A DNA stretch of 64,000 bases from Lampris incognitus (lineage: Eukaryota; Chordata; Actinopteri; Lampriformes; Lampridae). A program made the position numbers and the translations under genes. Shown here piece by piece: positions 19,781 to 30,999 of the stretch (positions within the stretch are counted from its first letter, which is position 1; every line of letters begins with the position of its first letter). The notes under the pieces are model-generated. The model made no database searches, was not told where the DNA came from, and saw only the letters and a program-made list of their open reading frames with translations. The DNA is taken from NCBI RefSeq assembly GCF_029633865.1, contig NC_079219.1, forward strand, positions 11,219,420-11,283,419, in the 5' to 3' direction.

Positions 19781-21500
19781 GGTTTGTCAAGTTTTTGTGT
19801 GCTTTGGTTTGCAGAAGCAAAGCGTTATTTTGTTGTTTGGACGTCAGCTTGGCTCTTATAGGTTCCTGTTCTCGTTGCTATACCACATTTCCGGTCGTAA
19901 TTTCAAACAACAAAGGATAATCTGGGAAGATAATCGGTTCCAATCAGCCTCAAATTGAACCCCCTGAACTTTGCTGAATATAAACAAGCTGAATTCTGTC
20001 AGTTTATTGAAATAGAAAAAAAAGGCAAAATAAACTTGATGACATTTCTTCTTTAAACATGGACTGGAATTTAAGTTTGTGCTGAAACAAAACGATTTTA
20101 GTAAATTTGTAGTTTCGCGTTTCGGCACCTTTTTCGAGCGCGAGCCATGTATTCACTTTGGATATGTTGGGGAAACGGCAGTTGTGAAAGCAGTTTTAGT
20201 AGTTCGCATAAAATCACATGTTCAAAAATAAAACGTGGATAAAGATTAACATGTAGGGTTTTCCCACTGGCACTTTTGGCCGCGTTGATTTGCGTTTCCG
20301 TTATCCGTTTAAACACGCCGAGTTATTTGTGTTCTTCATTTAATTTTCTTATTTAGAAAAATCAACTTGGCTCTTACGTCAGTTTGCATGTATTAATGAT
20401 TTTGTATGTGTCTGTTTTTCTGTATCAATTAAAACAAAAAATCGCGCCCAGTCGCGCCCGAGATGGACCATCTCCGGAGTCGGGCCCAAGGCGCGCCAGA
20501 CCCGCCTCCCGATTGGAGCATGAACGATGACGCGGTCGTGCGGTGACGATTCACCGACATGATTCAAAATCCTCCCGTCAAAGCATCATCCCGTCTCCAT
20601 TTTTCGAGCAACAAGCGGCATATGCCAAGCAAAATCATAACAGCCTGAAAATCCACGATGAGGAGTAGCTGGCCACCAACAGCCGTTGCACAGTGCAATA
20701 GTACTACACAGCCCTGAGGCGGATGCTGCTTGTAGACGTCATCGATTCAAGACAAGTGCGTCATCAGTTAAAGACGCCTTTCAGCTGGTAGCCCGTATGT
20801 AATGGATACCAGCCGCACTGGGCTGACGCGCCGAGCCAGCGCGTGTGTATGGAAAAGTGGCTAAAAGAAAAGACCCGGGGATGCTTTGAAAACAAATGCT
20901 GCCCTCCATAAAAAAAAGAACATTTCCCCCAGGAGCGGCTCGTCGAAATTACGACAGGAACGACAGGAAACCAGTTTGAATGTAACCCCTGTACAACGTG
21001 TTGAGGACTATCCAAGCGGCAAACGCTGAGGCTGGAAGTTGAAGCCCGTGCGGAAGTGCATTACATTTCAGTTCCAACCGAGGGCTCCAAAACGTCGGTC
21101 AAAAATCAGTCAGAGAACTACCAATCGCTAATAAATAAAAACAAAAACAAAACCCTACAATAAACTGGGGTCTTAACTTCGAGTCAGGCACAAAGTGCGA
21201 GAGTGGTTATTTTTAAATGTATTGTTCCGTTAAGATACTAATAATTTACAAAGTGGTACGTTAAGGGCGTATCTTGCATTATTAATTGACAGGTCTATCA
21301 ACCTGTCCTCCACCGAGGTCCCACCCCAGCTCCACCCCGTTACCCAAATTTGGGTTTTCTGTCTGCACTTTCAAAGGAATTCTGCCAGCATTGCGGCCAA
21401 GTGATGTTGATTGGTTGGCCAGTTCATGAATAATAAGTGACTGACCAAGGAGGCGTCGCTTAAAGTCTGACAAGAGATTAACATTAACTAAGCCTTCTAG

Positions 21501-21547
<47 letters not shown>

Positions 21548-22035
21548 GTGTTATTTTGTGTTTGGGTGTGTGTGTACATATATACACGTTTGGCACAACT
21601 AGGAGCTAATCTAGTTGATGGCAGGCAATCGAATTATATTGTAAAATATAATCAATTATCCTAAATAATACACTGGGATTGTGGAAATGCTTAGCGATTT
21701 AAAATGGGAAATATGTGGTTCTCCACTATTTTCATTAATTATTTTTAATAACTAGGTGACTGCAGTTTATATTCAGCCTCTGCATTCTTCACAAAGGATT
21801 TGATTTTTTAGACAAAATGGCTGCATGCAATCCATTATTTGTTTTGGGGGGAATTTCACAGCTTGAATAATGATGCTCTTTCACTTAATGATGAAGTGTG
21901 GTGGGCTAAAGATTAAGTTGCCGTGTTCTTTATTTAACCACGCGGTTATTTTGTCTTTTGATATAATTCTTGAGCAAAACACGCAGTTTTTATGATCATT
22001 ATTTCCTGAGAATTTCCTTCGCCTTTCACATGCGT
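19781..22035. other. Upstream region with CpG-rich segment and TCTA microsatellite
   Basis: 20450-21060 is relatively rich in CpG, with GCGCGCC and CGCGCCC motifs, but has no convincing coding frame. A (TCTA)n microsatellite spans about 21500-21546. The rest is AT-rich. It could hold distal regulatory sequence for the candidate pogz promoter, which is inference from position only. Confidence 0.4.
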
Positions 22036-22237
22036 CTTTGCATAATTAAGGACCAATCAAACTTGCGCTGTGAACCGGAAATTACGTTCGACGAGTTTGA
22101 ACCAATGGGAGCCACGGACAAAGGAGAATGAAAGCCCGCCCCTCCATACACCGCCGTCCTTCCAATGGATCCTCGGCACCACTATTCTGCGCTTTAATTC
22201 AATCATCCGCAGCGCTGCTCCGATAAGCAGTAGGAAG
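22036..22237 (+). promoter_or_regulatory. pogz: Candidate pogz promoter and non-coding first exon
   Basis: Within 200 bp lie GGACCAATCA and GAACCAATGG (CCAAT boxes), ACCGGAAAT (ETS-type) and CCCGCCCCTCC (GC box). The stretch ends in a strong donor, GGAAG|GTAAGT, after 22237. CpGs are frequent on both sides. Human POGZ also starts with a non-coding exon. The link to pogz is inferred from strand and from being the best promoter-like block upstream of exon 2. It would imply a 20.5-kb intron 1. Confidence 0.4.
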
Positions 22238-22869
22238 GTAAGTCCGGTCTCTGTGCGTCATTGTAGGTTTCGCTGTTGTGTCACTGCGTGTCCGGTAATT
22301 CATATCCGCTGCTGAAGCGTCTCAGTGTGTTGACGCGCCGCTCGCGGACACCGCAGAGAGAAACAAAACACGCGCGGCGGAGGAGGACAATGCCTCTGGC
22401 AAATCACACTTTCCGCTTCCCTGCTCCTGTATTTCACGTCTTTCCCCTCTTCTGATATTATCGTTATTTATCTTGTTCAGACCCGTTTTTTTCCATTCCC
22501 TTTGCAAGGCATTAACGTACTCATAAAGAACTAGTTTGATCCCGCCCACTTTGATTTTGGTTTGATTTCCCCAGAGCCATGACAGGGTTGCGTCAACGGA
22601 AGTTCAAAATGCTCGGTCGTCACGTGATCACGGTACTCAGCGTTTCACGCTCAACTTTTTTTGGCGTCATGAACGCGCCATCTGGGTACTCATAGTGCAC
22701 TGCGTGTTGTCATATAAGTGTCAGTGTGAACGCACTTGTGCACTCAAAAATAGCAAGTGAACGTACGGAAGAACTCGAATTGAGACGCTGCTCACCCTCA
22801 GTGGTTGCTGTCTTGGCTACGTAGCGGAAGGGGAGGGACCACAAGCCCATTTTCAAACTTGTGAAAATG
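22238..22869. other. CpG-containing sequence downstream of the candidate exon
   Basis: CGCGCCGCTCGCGG and ACGCGCGGCGG around 22334-22380 continue the CpG-rich zone. TCACGTGATCACGGTAC near 22620 holds an E-box. No coding frame is recognised. Confidence 0.4.
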
Positions 22870-23240
22870 TTTCTTTCAATTTGTTTCTTTCAGTTTTTTT
22901 TTCAATTTGTTTCTGATCTTTTCCTTATCCCTTTTCCGCTTGATTGAAAAACTGAACATAGATGGCCTCTTTGACTCCCGGTTCAAACCAGCGTTTCTCC
23001 CTATCAAGGATGTGCGCATCCTCATCCTTGAAAGAGTGGCCATTGGCCAGTAGATGGTGTAGACTGCGGAGTCCTGGCTTGACGCGTTAATTCCTCTGTG
23101 TTGTGCCCTCCTCTTGGCTGGAGTCTGGTTGGTTTCCCCAGTGTACAAGTCACGGCAATCCTCTCGGCAGTTAACAGCGTACACTATATTGCTCTGTTTG
23201 TGCCGCAGCGCATTTTGGGTTTGACCCCTCACATCCTACT
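22870..23240 (-). pseudogene. Penelope-like GIY-YIG endonuclease fragment
   Basis: The minus strand gives IVYAVNCREDCRDLYTGETN, the start of the GIY-YIG domain. After a frameshift comes the second half (HILDREKRWFEPGVKEAIYV), ending in a stop. Penelope-like elements use this nuclease for target-primed integration. Only this C-terminal domain remains. Confidence 0.75.
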
Positions 23241-23249
23241 CATCACCTC

Positions 23250-23580
23250 TTCCAGCTCCTCCCCGCAGGGAGGCGTTACAGGGCACTGTCCACTAGGACT
23301 AAACGCGTCACAGCCCCCCCCCCCTAGCGATCAGGACTCTGAATTCCCCCTATAGTCCCCTCCTCACACACCATTGGCATGCATACCACCATTCACCTAA
23401 TTGTTATGCGTGATGTTTGTCTCTGCCATTGTGTAACTGTATTGTTCGTGGTAATATGTGGGGTGTCTGTTGTTGTCCGTGTATGTATTGTGCCGGAGAG
23501 TTTAACTTGTATCGAAAACCGGCCACCGGCCTTGGCCGTGTGGCTAACAAACCAATCTAATCTAATCCAAAGCAACTGGG
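23250..23580 (+). repeat. Probable non-LTR tail ending in (AATCT)n
   Basis: GAAAACCGGCCACCGGCCTT leads to a terminal CAATCTAATCTAATCC, a short-unit tail typical of LINE or SINE 3' ends. A C-run lies near 23313-23322. The body is unassigned. Confidence 0.4.
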
Positions 23581-23584
23581 ACGC

Positions 23585-23890
23585 GATGACCATCACTTGA
23601 ACCCAGGGAGGGCCTAAGAGTACATCTGTCACCATCTTACAATGCTGTGACTGCAACCATTCCCAAATACTCTATGAATAGTACACGGCCACTAAAACGC
23701 TAGTTTAAATTCTCACAGCAATTTGCATATGAAACCGATCGTTTCTGGTCGTTATGCCATTGTATTGTTTATAAGCGTGGGCTACCTGCAGGCATTTGAG
23801 ACCGAAGAGGTCGCTTAGATTGATGAAACGTTTCTAATAGACGTTGTGTGCAGATTAACTGATTCCACTTTCTGTGATTTTCTTATACCT
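23585..23890 (+). mobile_element. Penelope-like 3' end with hammerhead-like motif
   Basis: The plus strand carries the conserved C-terminal end (CATCTTACAATGCTGTGACT, then a TGAATAGTACACGGCC block matching 10150-10210) and about 200 bp of terminus up to TTTTCTTATACCTGG. It lies opposite to the minus-strand GIY-YIG piece at 22870-23240, the same head-to-head arrangement as at 9668-10210. Confidence 0.65.
23785..23855 (+). ncRNA. Degraded hammerhead-ribozyme-like motif
   Basis: The core is CCGAAGA at 23802-23808, against the CUGANGA consensus, so the U is changed. GAAA lies at 23825-23828, and stem III ACGUUU/AGACGU (23828-23833 with 23839-23844) has one G-U pair, then U at 23845. Stem II is shortened by about three bases relative to the copy at 9705-9785. 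CUGCA/UGCAG outside the core could form part of stem I. Probably inactive. Confidence 0.4.
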
Positions 23891-24169
23891 GGATTATTGA
23901 GCATACGTAAATACATAACAGCGCGTTCGTTTTTAATAAAAAATGAACTGAAGTCAAGTGAGCAAACAAGCCGTCATATAGCTATTTTTGGTGGGTAACA
24001 ATTGTGGTCAAATGTTGGGGATAATACTCCGCCCCATAGACAACATGCATAAACGCTGCATCTGCCAATGCGGCGTCCATGCTTGCTGCTTACGTCATCG
24101 TCGCTCCGCTATTGGACCAGGCAAGGCCGGTCTGTAGTGCGGGAGCGAGTCGTTTTTCTGTTCTACTTT

Positions 24170-24375
24170 TTTTTCTGGTCAACAGTTTACTAAGAAAGGC
24201 TGCTAGGTGCGCAAGAGAGGCGTTTGTATCAAAGTTTGGCTTACCTGAACTGAATTGTTTACCTGGTGGCAAATAATTCATTGTCATTAGGAATTGTAAA
24301 AGCTCGCGTTTGCTTATTTTCCTTGGTTAGTGCTTGTGGAGACGTCCCCATATAACTTTAATGTACATGAAATGT
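24170..24375 (+). repeat. About 205-bp direct repeat, copy 1
   Basis: Shares blocks such as GCGCAAGAGAGGCG, TGAACTGAATTGTTTAC and GTAAAAGCTCGCGTTTGCTT with 26812-27020 in the same orientation, at roughly 87% identity. The family is not recognised. No terminal repeats are seen. Confidence 0.75.
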
Positions 24376-24426
24376 GCAGAAAGTTTTTTTTACAATGTGG
24401 AAATTGCCTTTTCTGTCTTGAAAAGC

Positions 24427-24429
24427 ACT

Positions 24430-24475
<46 letters not shown>

Positions 24476-24522
24476 CGATCATTCAATCAATCCATCAATC
24501 AACCATTCAATCAATCAAGCTG
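24427..24522. repeat. (AATC)n microsatellite
   Basis: About 95 bp of CAAT/ATCA units with interruptions after the first 12 or so repeats. It is followed by AGCGCTTTTCTAGCTGCAAC, a fish LINE-tail-like GCGCTTT motif also seen near 35090-35125. Confidence 0.9.
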
Positions 24523-25565
24523 CATTTTATACAGCGCTTTTCTAGCTGCAACAGCCGCTCAAAGCGCTTTACATTTCTGGTCAAATCTGGATTTCAGACC
24601 CCTGTTATAACAGCACACAAGCCGCTTTCTGTACAACCGCTACCTATTCCGTATGCGTAAGGCCTCAGAAATGCGATTTACAACGATTAACTTATTCACA
24701 CGTGTGTTACAAAAAGATTTGACATGGGCCGTTCGAGACTACTGACATTAAGCAGACCAGTGACAGACCTGAGTCGGTATGCATAATGCAGATAACGGGT
24801 TATAAATGTAATTATTATTATTATTACCTACCCATCAGTTGAGCTTTTCTTGTGCTCCAGGTCACACACACAGCTCATCACTTTGAAATAATGGGGGGGG
24901 GGGGAATCGAAATAGTGCATCTGTAAGTACTAATAATTGACTATCATTAAGAAAAATTAAATCGGCAAATACAAATCAAATAGTGAGACACTGGCCGTCA
25001 GTCTGCTTTCTATATTTTTATAGCAATGAAAGGACACAGATATACTCCAAGACAGACAATTTCAAAGACAAGTATAGGATAAAATGAGATGTGTCTGTCA
25101 GTCGGTCAGTCAAGCTCCATTTTACATAGCCGTAGTTGAGGCCCAGACGGGAATGATACGGTAAAAAAAAATTGTAAAACTATAGTACACTATAAATAGT
25201 ATGGAATATAGTAAGTATAAAAACACGAGATGGCCACTACAACAATATACAGTATAGTAAAGCAGTACCATATTGTTATTATCAATAGCCTGTACTACAC
25301 CTTATTGTATGAGTATATTGTAATATTATAGTAGTAATATAATAATAATAATAATAATGATAATAATATAATCATAAATAGTAGCATAATCGTAGTATAA
25401 TATTGGGCTAAACAAATAAAATTGACTTGACTTAAATGAAATAAAAATGGTAAATAAAAGTGTGTATGGTACACACAGTAGTATAATAATATACTAGTAT
25501 AACAATATAACTTTATGAAATATAATAATAATAATAATAATTAATAATAATAATAATAGCATATA
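24523..25565. other. AT-rich interval with (ATAAT)/(AAT)n tracts
   Basis: Low-complexity stretches near 25320-25375 and 25525-25560. A G run lies at 24893-24903. No gene is recognised. Confidence 0.4.
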
Positions 25566-26400
25566 TATTATATACAGATTCATTCATTCATCATCAGCCG
25601 CTCCTCCGGGGTCGGGCCGCGGTGGCAGCAAGCTAAGTAGGGCACTCCGGACGTCCCTCTCCCCAGCAGGATCCCAAGGCGTTCCCAGGCCAGATTGGAC
25701 ATGTAGTCCCTCCAGCGAGTTCTGGGTCTACCCCGGGGTCTCCTCCCTGTTGGCCGTGCCCGGTAAACCTCCAAAGGAAGGTGTCCAGGAGGCATCCTAA
25801 TCAGATGCCCGAACCACCTCAACTGGCTCCTTTCGACGCGAAGGAGCAGCGGCTCTACTCCAAGCTCCCTCCGGAGGTCTGAGCTCCTCACCCTATCTCT
25901 AAGGCTGAGCCCAGACACCCTACGGAGGAAACTCGTTTCAGCCGCTTGTATCCGCGATCTCATCCTTTCGGTCACTACCCAAAGCTCATGACCATAGGTG
26001 AGGGTTGGAATGAAGACTGAAATTGAGAGCTTTGCCTTCCAGCTCAGCTCCCTCTTCACCACAACGGTCCGGTACAACGTCCGCATTACTGCTGATGCTG
26101 CACCAATCCACCTGTCAATCTCCCGCTCCATCCTACCCTCACTCGTGAACAAGACCCCGAGATACTTGAACTCCTTCACTTGAGGCAACAACTCATCCCC
26201 AACCCGGAGGGAGCAAGCCACCACTTTCTGGTAGAGAACCATGGCCTCAGACATGGAGGTGCTGACTCTCATCCATTTCACACTCAGCTGCAAACCGCCC
26301 CAGTCCGCACTGGAAGTCGTGATCTGATGAAGCCAACAAAACCACGTCATCTGCGAAGAGCAGAGATGCTATTCTGAGGTTCCCATATAATACGGTATAA
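25566..26400 (-). pseudogene. Non-LTR retrotransposon RT C-terminal part
   Basis: The minus strand has the RT box LLFADDVVLLASSDHDFQ (about 26340-26400), then after a small shift a 256-aa frame. It contains EFKYLGVLFTSEGRMEREID, RMRSRIQAAETSFLRRVSG and a GRRPRGRPRTRWRDY end. It stops before a (TGAA)n tail near 25566-25585. The N-terminal RT and the endonuclease are missing. This ending is very common in fish LINEs. The exact clade is not certain. Confidence 0.8.
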
Positions 26401-26429
26401 TAAATACTAAATACTAATATTGTAATGTG

Positions 26430-26757
26430 TATCCATCCATTATCCAAACCGCTTATCCTGCTGTCAGGGTCGCGGGGATGCTGGAGCCTAACCCAGCAGT
26501 CATTGGGCGGCAATAATCCATCCATCCATCCGTCCGTCCATCCATTATCCAAACCGCTTATCCTGCTCTCAGGGTCGCGGGGATGCCGAAGCCTATATCC
26601 CAGCAGTCATTGGGCGGACGTCATTGGGTCCGCCCAATAATAATAATAATAATACAATAACAACAACTGCCACCCAATGATTGCTGGGATAGGCTCCAGC
26701 ATCCCCGCGACCCTGAGAGCAGGATAAGCGGTCAAGATAATGGATGGATGGATTCCT
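26430..26757. repeat. Three LINE-type (GGATGG)n tails, two minus and one plus
   Basis: Minus-strand copies at about 26430-26515 and 26518-26620, and a plus-strand copy at about 26665-26757, share CCGCTTATCCTGC, GGGTCGCGGGGATGC and CAGTCATTGGGCGG. The consensus matches 7700-7860. An (AAT)n run separates the opposed copies. Confidence 0.8.
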
Positions 26758-26811
26758 CAACCGATTTCAATGAGTCGTTTTTATATTCAAGTGTTTATGG
26801 TCTACGTGGAG

Positions 26812-27020
26812 TACTTTTTTTTTGTCACCGGTTTACTAAGAAACGCAGCTAGATGCGCAAGAGAGGCGTGTGTATCAACGTTAGGCTTACGTGAACTGAA
26901 TTGTTTACGTGGTGGAAAATAATTCATTGTCATAAGGAATTGTAAAAGCTCGCGTTTGCTTATTTTCCTTGGTTAATATTTGTGGAGCCGTCCCCATATT
27001 ATTTTCCATGAAATGTACAT
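26812..27020 (+). repeat. About 205-bp direct repeat, copy 2
   Basis: The partner of 24170-24375, same orientation, 2.6 kb apart. Differences are scattered base changes plus a small change near ACGTCCCCATAT / CCGTCCCCATAT. Confidence 0.75.
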
Positions 27021-27027
27021 TTTGCAA

Positions 27028-27415
27028 CAAAACGCTCACCACAGATCAGCTTGAGGTGGACAGGCTGGAATTGTGAGCCAATTACATGGGGGGATGACTA
27101 GGTGGCCAGCTGGAGAGCCAGGTTGGGAAATTTGCCAGGACACCGGGGAACCCCCTAGTCTTTGCAGTAAGTGCCATGGGATCTTTAATGACCACAGTGC
27201 GTCAGGACCTCGGTTTAACGTCTCATCTGAAGGACGGCATCTCCTACAGCATAGTGTCTCTCCGTCACTGCACTGGGGCATTAGGATTTTTTGGATAGTT
27301 GTTTTTATTAGGAGCAGAGGGAAGACTGCCCTCTACTGGCCCACCAACACCACTTACGGCAGCAACTCCCGAGTTTTCCCGGGAGGTCTCCCATCCAAGT
27401 ACTAACCAAGCCTAA
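27028..27415 (-). mobile_element. 5S-rRNA-derived SINE
   Basis: On the minus strand the first bases, GGCTTGGTTAGTACTTGGAT then GGGAGACC, match the internal control region and box C part of 5S rRNA. A non-5S body and a CAATTCCAGCCTGTCCACCT end follow. 5S-derived SINEs (SINE3 type) are known from fish. The 5' third of the 5S part is missing. Confidence 0.7.
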
Positions 27416-28330
27416 GGCTGTGCGATATGATGATATATATCATGTGACGACAGAAAACGTCTACCGTTTCATATTAAGCTCTATCGTTTATTTCGTTGTG
27501 TCACAAATCGCACTCTTTATGGCAATGTTTTTGGTCATTTCGGCGACCCTTTCCGCTCTTTGCACAGCACAGACGCAGGCAGGAAATGTGCATGAAGGCA
27601 ATACCAACAAACATGGAGGGCAGTGAACGTAACGCAGAGCGGGGTCATTTCGAACAGGACTCCGACCAGCCAGGACAAAACGAGGAGCTTGAACCTAAAA
27701 GAGGGGCTACTTCTATCGTGTGGACGTGATTTGAATATGACAAGTCGGACACGGACCAGAAAACCGTACTTTAAAAAAAAACATGCCGCACGCCGGTCCC
27801 CACAACACACTCGAACACAACTAGCCTCTTTTACCACCTACGCAAGAATCGTGTCAAACAGTACGGAGTCTACAGCCGAGAGCCGCAAAAGCCCAGCCGA
27901 GTGCTCAAAACAAACCCCAGACTCAGACGTTGCAAGACGCTTTTGCCCACAGCAAACCGTATGTCAAAGAATCACGAAGATGGAGGAGGTAACGACTGCT
28001 GTTGCAACTTACATCTGCCAAGATATGGCCCCAATTTACACGGTCGAGAAACAGGGGTTTTGTGAGTTGGTGCGAACACTCGACCCAAACGTTGAGTAGC
28101 CTCGTTTATATCAAGAGTTTCTAGAGGAGGAAATCCCCAAGGTATTCTACTAGGCTACAACAACAAGATAGGTGGATGAGCCGAACGACACATCCCTATA
28201 TGAGCCTGACTATATACACTTCATCCCGAGACTGGACACTCTGCTGTCGGTGTTTTGCCCACCGTCTTCACCTAGCCATTGCTAGTGTAACAAACAATGT
28301 AAAAATATATATTTCAGTAATAATAAACCT
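27416..28330 (+). pseudogene. hAT transposase remnant with BED finger
   Basis: Starts with GGCTGTGCGATATGATGATA, a hAT-like end. The plus strand shows a broken BED finger (FEYDKSDTDQKTVL, then CRTPVPTTHSNTTSLFYHLR with the His pair) and ATYICQDMAPIYTVEKQGFC, then ELVRTLDPNVE*, the conserved block between the BED finger and the catalytic domain. At least three frame breaks and several stops occur. The catalytic RNase-H-like part is missing. No right terminus was found. Confidence 0.7.
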
Positions 28331-29130
28331 TATAGTAGGCCACGTAGTATTTTACGGACTTGAGGGTGCTATTGTTTAATAGCATCTTTTCAACTTTGAA
28401 CACAATTCCCTCCTGTGAACTGCAGATTTCCAATAAAACCATCAAGACCATCAAAACTGACTGTCAGTTTGAAAGGCATATTTCATATATGCACTACCAG
28501 ATATAATAACAAAAACCAGGCCTATATGTTAAAGTAGCAGTTGAATTTAAAAACTATCACGGCCATTAAAATTAGATATCAGCTTAGAAGGTCATCATTT
28601 CTTGTATGCACAAATATAAATGATAATTTACAACAAAAAAACCTGTTCCATGTTCAAGTGCCAGTTGAATTTAAAGTGGGAATTCACGACATTCATTATG
28701 TGTTTATTAATAATGGTGAGTCACAGAACCTCATATATGTCCCAATGGCACAGCATAGTAAAATTTTAATATTCTCCACGAGGGGATGAGGGCTGGGAAC
28801 AAATAAAGCTTATTGCAGAGATGAAGGCTGTGCACTGTAACAGTCCAGCGAGGAATAGAGTAGGGGGAAAATACAGCTCTCCATGCGCTGAGAAGCAGGA
28901 GGGAGAACGCACAACTGAATTCCCCGATATGCCTGTGAAACAGCCTCGCACAGCCGCCACAGGAAGTAAACAAATGCAGCTGCGTTGTGTTAATTTTTTT
29001 AACGTGTTAAATATTTCAAATTAATCACAAAAATTAATAAGTTCCTTTTGATAACATAACACTAGTTTATACACATATATATTTTATGTATCGTTTGCCT
29101 TTTTACTGTGGAGTTATTTACCGCATGGTC
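28331..29130. other. Interval with no recognised gene
   Basis: AT-rich sequence, with short frames on both strands between 28750 and 28980 that mirror each other and lack motifs. Confidence 0.4.
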
Positions 29131-30592
29131 TGACAGGATGCAGATGCGGGGCAGGCTAAGCTAACTGCTAGCCCATGCAGACAGGCAGTTCCGATAACAC
29201 CGAGGGTGGTCTGGCGGCGGCCTCACCTAGGATTGACTGTGTTTTTGGTGTCGTCGTATGGAGTGCGGGGAGGTGTATGGAAGGTTGAGAGAACTGGAGT
29301 TGGATTGGCTGGGGGAGCCTGGTCTGCTGTGTCCGGTGGGCCCAGGGACCATGGCCCTGCCTGGAGCTGTGCCCAAGGAGGAAACGCAGAGGGCGGTAAG
29401 ACAGGACACGGAAGCGGGGCAGGCTAAACTAACTGCTAGCCCAGGCAGACCGGCAGTTCCAACAGTCATCCTTGCGTTCGCTCTCTTGGACAGTGAGTTT
29501 TTTATTTTTGGGCTATATAATGTGTTTTTGTAGTTTGGATATACACTCACTGGCCACTTTATTAGGTACACCTTGCTAGTACCGGGTTGGACCCCCTTTT
29601 GCCTTCAGAAATGCCTTAATCCTTCGTGGCATAGATTCAACAAGGTACTGGAAACATTCCTCAGAGAGTTTGGTCCATATTGACATGATAGCATCACGTA
29701 GTTGCTGCAGATTTGTCGGCTGCACATCCATGATGCGAATCTCCCGGTCCACCACATCCCAAAGGTGCTCTATTGGATTGCTTTGCTTTCATGTTGTTGA
29801 CGCCAAATTCTGACCCTACCATCCGAATGTCGCAGCAGAAATTGAGACTCATCAGACCAGGCAACGTTTTTCCAATCTTCTATTGTCCAATTTTGGTGAG
29901 CCTGTGCGAATTGTAGCCTCAGTTTCCTGTTCTTAGCTGACAGGAGTGGCACCCGGTGTGGTCTTCTGCTGCTGTAGCCCATCTGCCTCAAGGTTCGACG
30001 TGTTGTGCGTTCAGAGATGCTCTTCTGCATACCTCGGTTGTAATGAGTGCTTATTTGAGTTACTGTTGCCTTTCTATCAGCTCGAACCAGTCTGGCCATT
30101 CTCCTCTGACCTCTGGCATCAATAAGGCATTTTCGCCCACAGAACTGCCGCTCCCTGGATATTTTCTTTTTCGGACCATTCTCTGTAAACCCTAGAGATG
30201 GTTGTGCGTGAAAATCCCAGTAGATCAGCCGTTTCTGAAATGCTCAGATCAGCCCGTCTGGCACCAACAACCATGCCACGTTCAAAGTCACTTAAATCAC
30301 CTTTCTTCCCCATTCTGATGCTCGGTTTGAACTGCAGCAGATCGTCTTGACCATGTCTACATGCCTAAATGCATTGAGTTGCTGCCATGTGATTGGCTGA
30401 TTAGAAATTTGCGTTAACGAGCAGTTGGACAGGTGTGCCTAATAAAGTGACCGGTGAGTGTATGTGTTCTTGTAGTTTGGACGTGTTTTTGTCTGTGTTG
30501 CACTGCTGTGGGCTGGGGGAAACGATATTTCATTTCATTTCATGTGCACAGGTGCATGGAATGAAATGACATATGTTCTTGATTCTTGAATT
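29131..30592 (+). mobile_element. SINE/LINE-type element with internal duplication, split by Tc1
   Basis: A segment around GCGGGGCAGGCTAAGCTAAC (29148) recurs at 29417 as a roughly 62-bp, 85% copy. The 3' part (TGCACTGCTGTGGGCTGGGG, ATTTCATTTCATTTCATGTG) continues at 30463-30592 after the Tc1 insertion. The same 3' part is found at 63690-63780. It is a non-autonomous-looking retroposon. The family is not named. Confidence 0.5.
29534..30462 (-). mobile_element. Internally deleted Tc1-like element
   Basis: Ends are CACTCACTGGCCACTTTATT and, at the right, AATAAAGTGACCGGTGAGTG, flanked by TA. Transposase pieces on the minus strand: residues from MGKKGDLSDFERGMVVGARR (30313 downward), then after a frameshift the WSDESQF catalytic D region (30099-29770). 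The coding sequence then jumps to the 3' end at about 29775, losing the second D and the E of the catalytic triad. It sits inside the retroposon at 29131-30592. Confidence 0.85.
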
Positions 30593-30690
30593 CATTAAAT
30601 AAATCTCTAATAAACTCAGAAATATGAATAACATGTCAAGCAGTTTGTGCCCTTTCCTCTGTGTTGTCCTTGCACATAGTCTCCACCATG

Positions 30691-30843
30691 GTTTGCTGTA
30701 TTGTATGGGGATGCTCCAATCGCTCGGAGAAAGGAGTACAAATGTATGGTTTCCCCACTGACAGAGGAGAAAAGTGGTTGGTTGAAGTCAGCAGGAGCAA
30801 TCTTACTATCACTAAAGATTACAACAACAGAACAATATGTGAG
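30691..30843 (+). CDS. THAP-domain exon (gene or fragment)
   Basis: From the ATG, the 51 codons read MVCCIVWGCSNRSEKGVQMY, then GFPTDRGEKWLVEV and finally NRTICE. This fits the THAP zinc finger (an N-terminal Met, a C-x-x-x-x-C start, the FP, the W and the later C) up to its third metal ligand. A donor-like GAG|GTAATC follows at 30843/30844, the usual place where the first THAP exon ends. No further exon was found before L1-like sequence begins at about 31000. It could be a first exon of a host THAP gene or of a P-element-like transposon, or a relic. A DNA-binding role is inferred. Confidence 0.5.
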
Positions 30844-30999
30844 GTAATCATATTCAAAAACTGTATTTGCACTTTTTCCACAACAAGACCACACCATCGG
30901 GAAGCTTAATGTTTGGTTTGGTTTGGCATCTTTCATAGTTTTGCAGAACTATCATGTTAATTTTATCTCCCGCCTTCTCATCTCTTTCGTTATTCTCAA

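Noticed and set aside
27385..27415. A 5S rRNA gene
   Set aside because: Only the middle-to-3' control-region part matches, and it runs straight into a SINE body.
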